From Spartobacteria bacterium (GTDB lineage: Bacteria; Verrucomicrobiota; Verrucomicrobiia; Chthoniobacterales; Chthoniobacteraceae): a stretch of 5,101 nt of DNA. The position numbers were made by a program, and so were the translations under genes. The notes below the pieces were generated by a model. The model saw nothing but the letters and a program-made list of their open reading frames with translations. It was not told the DNA's origin and did no database searches. Positions 5,002 to 5,101 of the stretch are shown piece by piece (the first letter of the stretch is position 1; each line of letters begins with the position of its first letter). Location: assembly GCA_025355595.1 (NCBI GenBank), contig JANXZI010000322.1:1-5101 (forward strand), given 5' to 3'.

Positions 5002-5101
5002 GACGGCGTGCCTCGGGTAGGGTGGGCGTCCCGCCTGCCGTATTTCGCGTCCCGCGGAATACACCCGGGCGTCGGGAGAGGTTCGTTCACAAGCGGACGT
5101 C
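5002..5101 (+). repeat. Dispersed structured repeat, copy C (may continue past window)
   Basis: Direct repeat of copy A: positions 5007-5076 agree with 1-70 at 60 of 70 sites, and similarity resumes through ACAA at 5089-5092. It is preceded by GACGG (5002-5006), shared with copy B. The conserved hairpin is at 5040-5062: arms GTATTTCGCG and CGCGGAATAC around loop TCC, fully paired if one T-G wobble is allowed. GCGTCCCGC at 5026-5034 lies in the first fold-back. CCCG (5064-5067) can pair with CGGG (5073-5076) as a third. It begins 33 bp after the M14-like gene, where a stem-loop could act as a 3' end of the message, although no T-run follows. Confidence 0.85.

Noticed and set aside
1..5101. A defence, toxin-antitoxin or biosynthetic gene system
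   Set aside because: All five genes belong to common hydrolase families with housekeeping or catabolic roles. No paired toxin/antitoxin, nuclease, reverse transcriptase or core biosynthetic enzyme is present.

Overview
The window is GC-rich bacterial DNA with five complete protein genes filling about 93% of positions 255-4968. They are framed by copies of a short, strongly structured dispersed repeat. A secreted formylglycine-type sulfatase, two exported or membrane-anchored SGNH hydrolases, mostly absent Shine-Dalgarno sequences, GTG starts and the repeat style together suggest a member of the Planctomycetes-Verrucomicrobia-Chlamydiae group, most likely a verrucomicrobium. This is an inference from gene content and style; no phylogenetic marker gene is present.

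Layout. Positions 1-254 hold no gene. They contain repeat copy A (plus orientation, cut by the window edge) and copy B (minus orientation), which form a 36-bp perfect inverted repeat, followed by a short leader with a possible -35 element. Next comes a plus-strand pair 24 bp apart: an exported sulfatase (255-1670) and an N-terminally anchored SGNH/GDSL hydrolase (1695-2816). A minus-strand pair follows: an exported SGNH/GDSL esterase-like protein (4144 down to 3461) whose TGA stop overlaps the GTG start of a HAD-superfamily hydrolase (3464 down to 2808) by four bases. The HAD gene's last codons overlap the convergent plus-strand SGNH gene by nine bases. Across an 83-bp divergent spacer lies a plus-strand M14-type zinc carboxypeptidase-like gene (4228-4968). 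Repeat copy C starts 33 bp after it and runs to the end of the window in the same orientation as copy A.

How the genes may work together. The sulfatase and the membrane-anchored SGNH hydrolase look co-transcribed. They could remove sulfate and acyl (for example acetyl) decorations from a polysaccharide outside the cytoplasm. The second SGNH protein is also exported, while the HAD enzyme and the M14-like protein have no signal peptide and should act in the cytoplasm. There is no SusC/SusD pair, glycoside hydrolase, transporter or regulator here, so a dedicated polysaccharide utilisation locus is not shown.

The most notable signal is non-coding. All three repeat copies keep a 10-bp-stem hairpin with a three-base loop, and paired changes at several stem positions keep it base-paired. 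Selection or a copying mechanism therefore seems to act on the folded structure. I see no CRISPR array, tRNA, rRNA, transposase gene or defence system.
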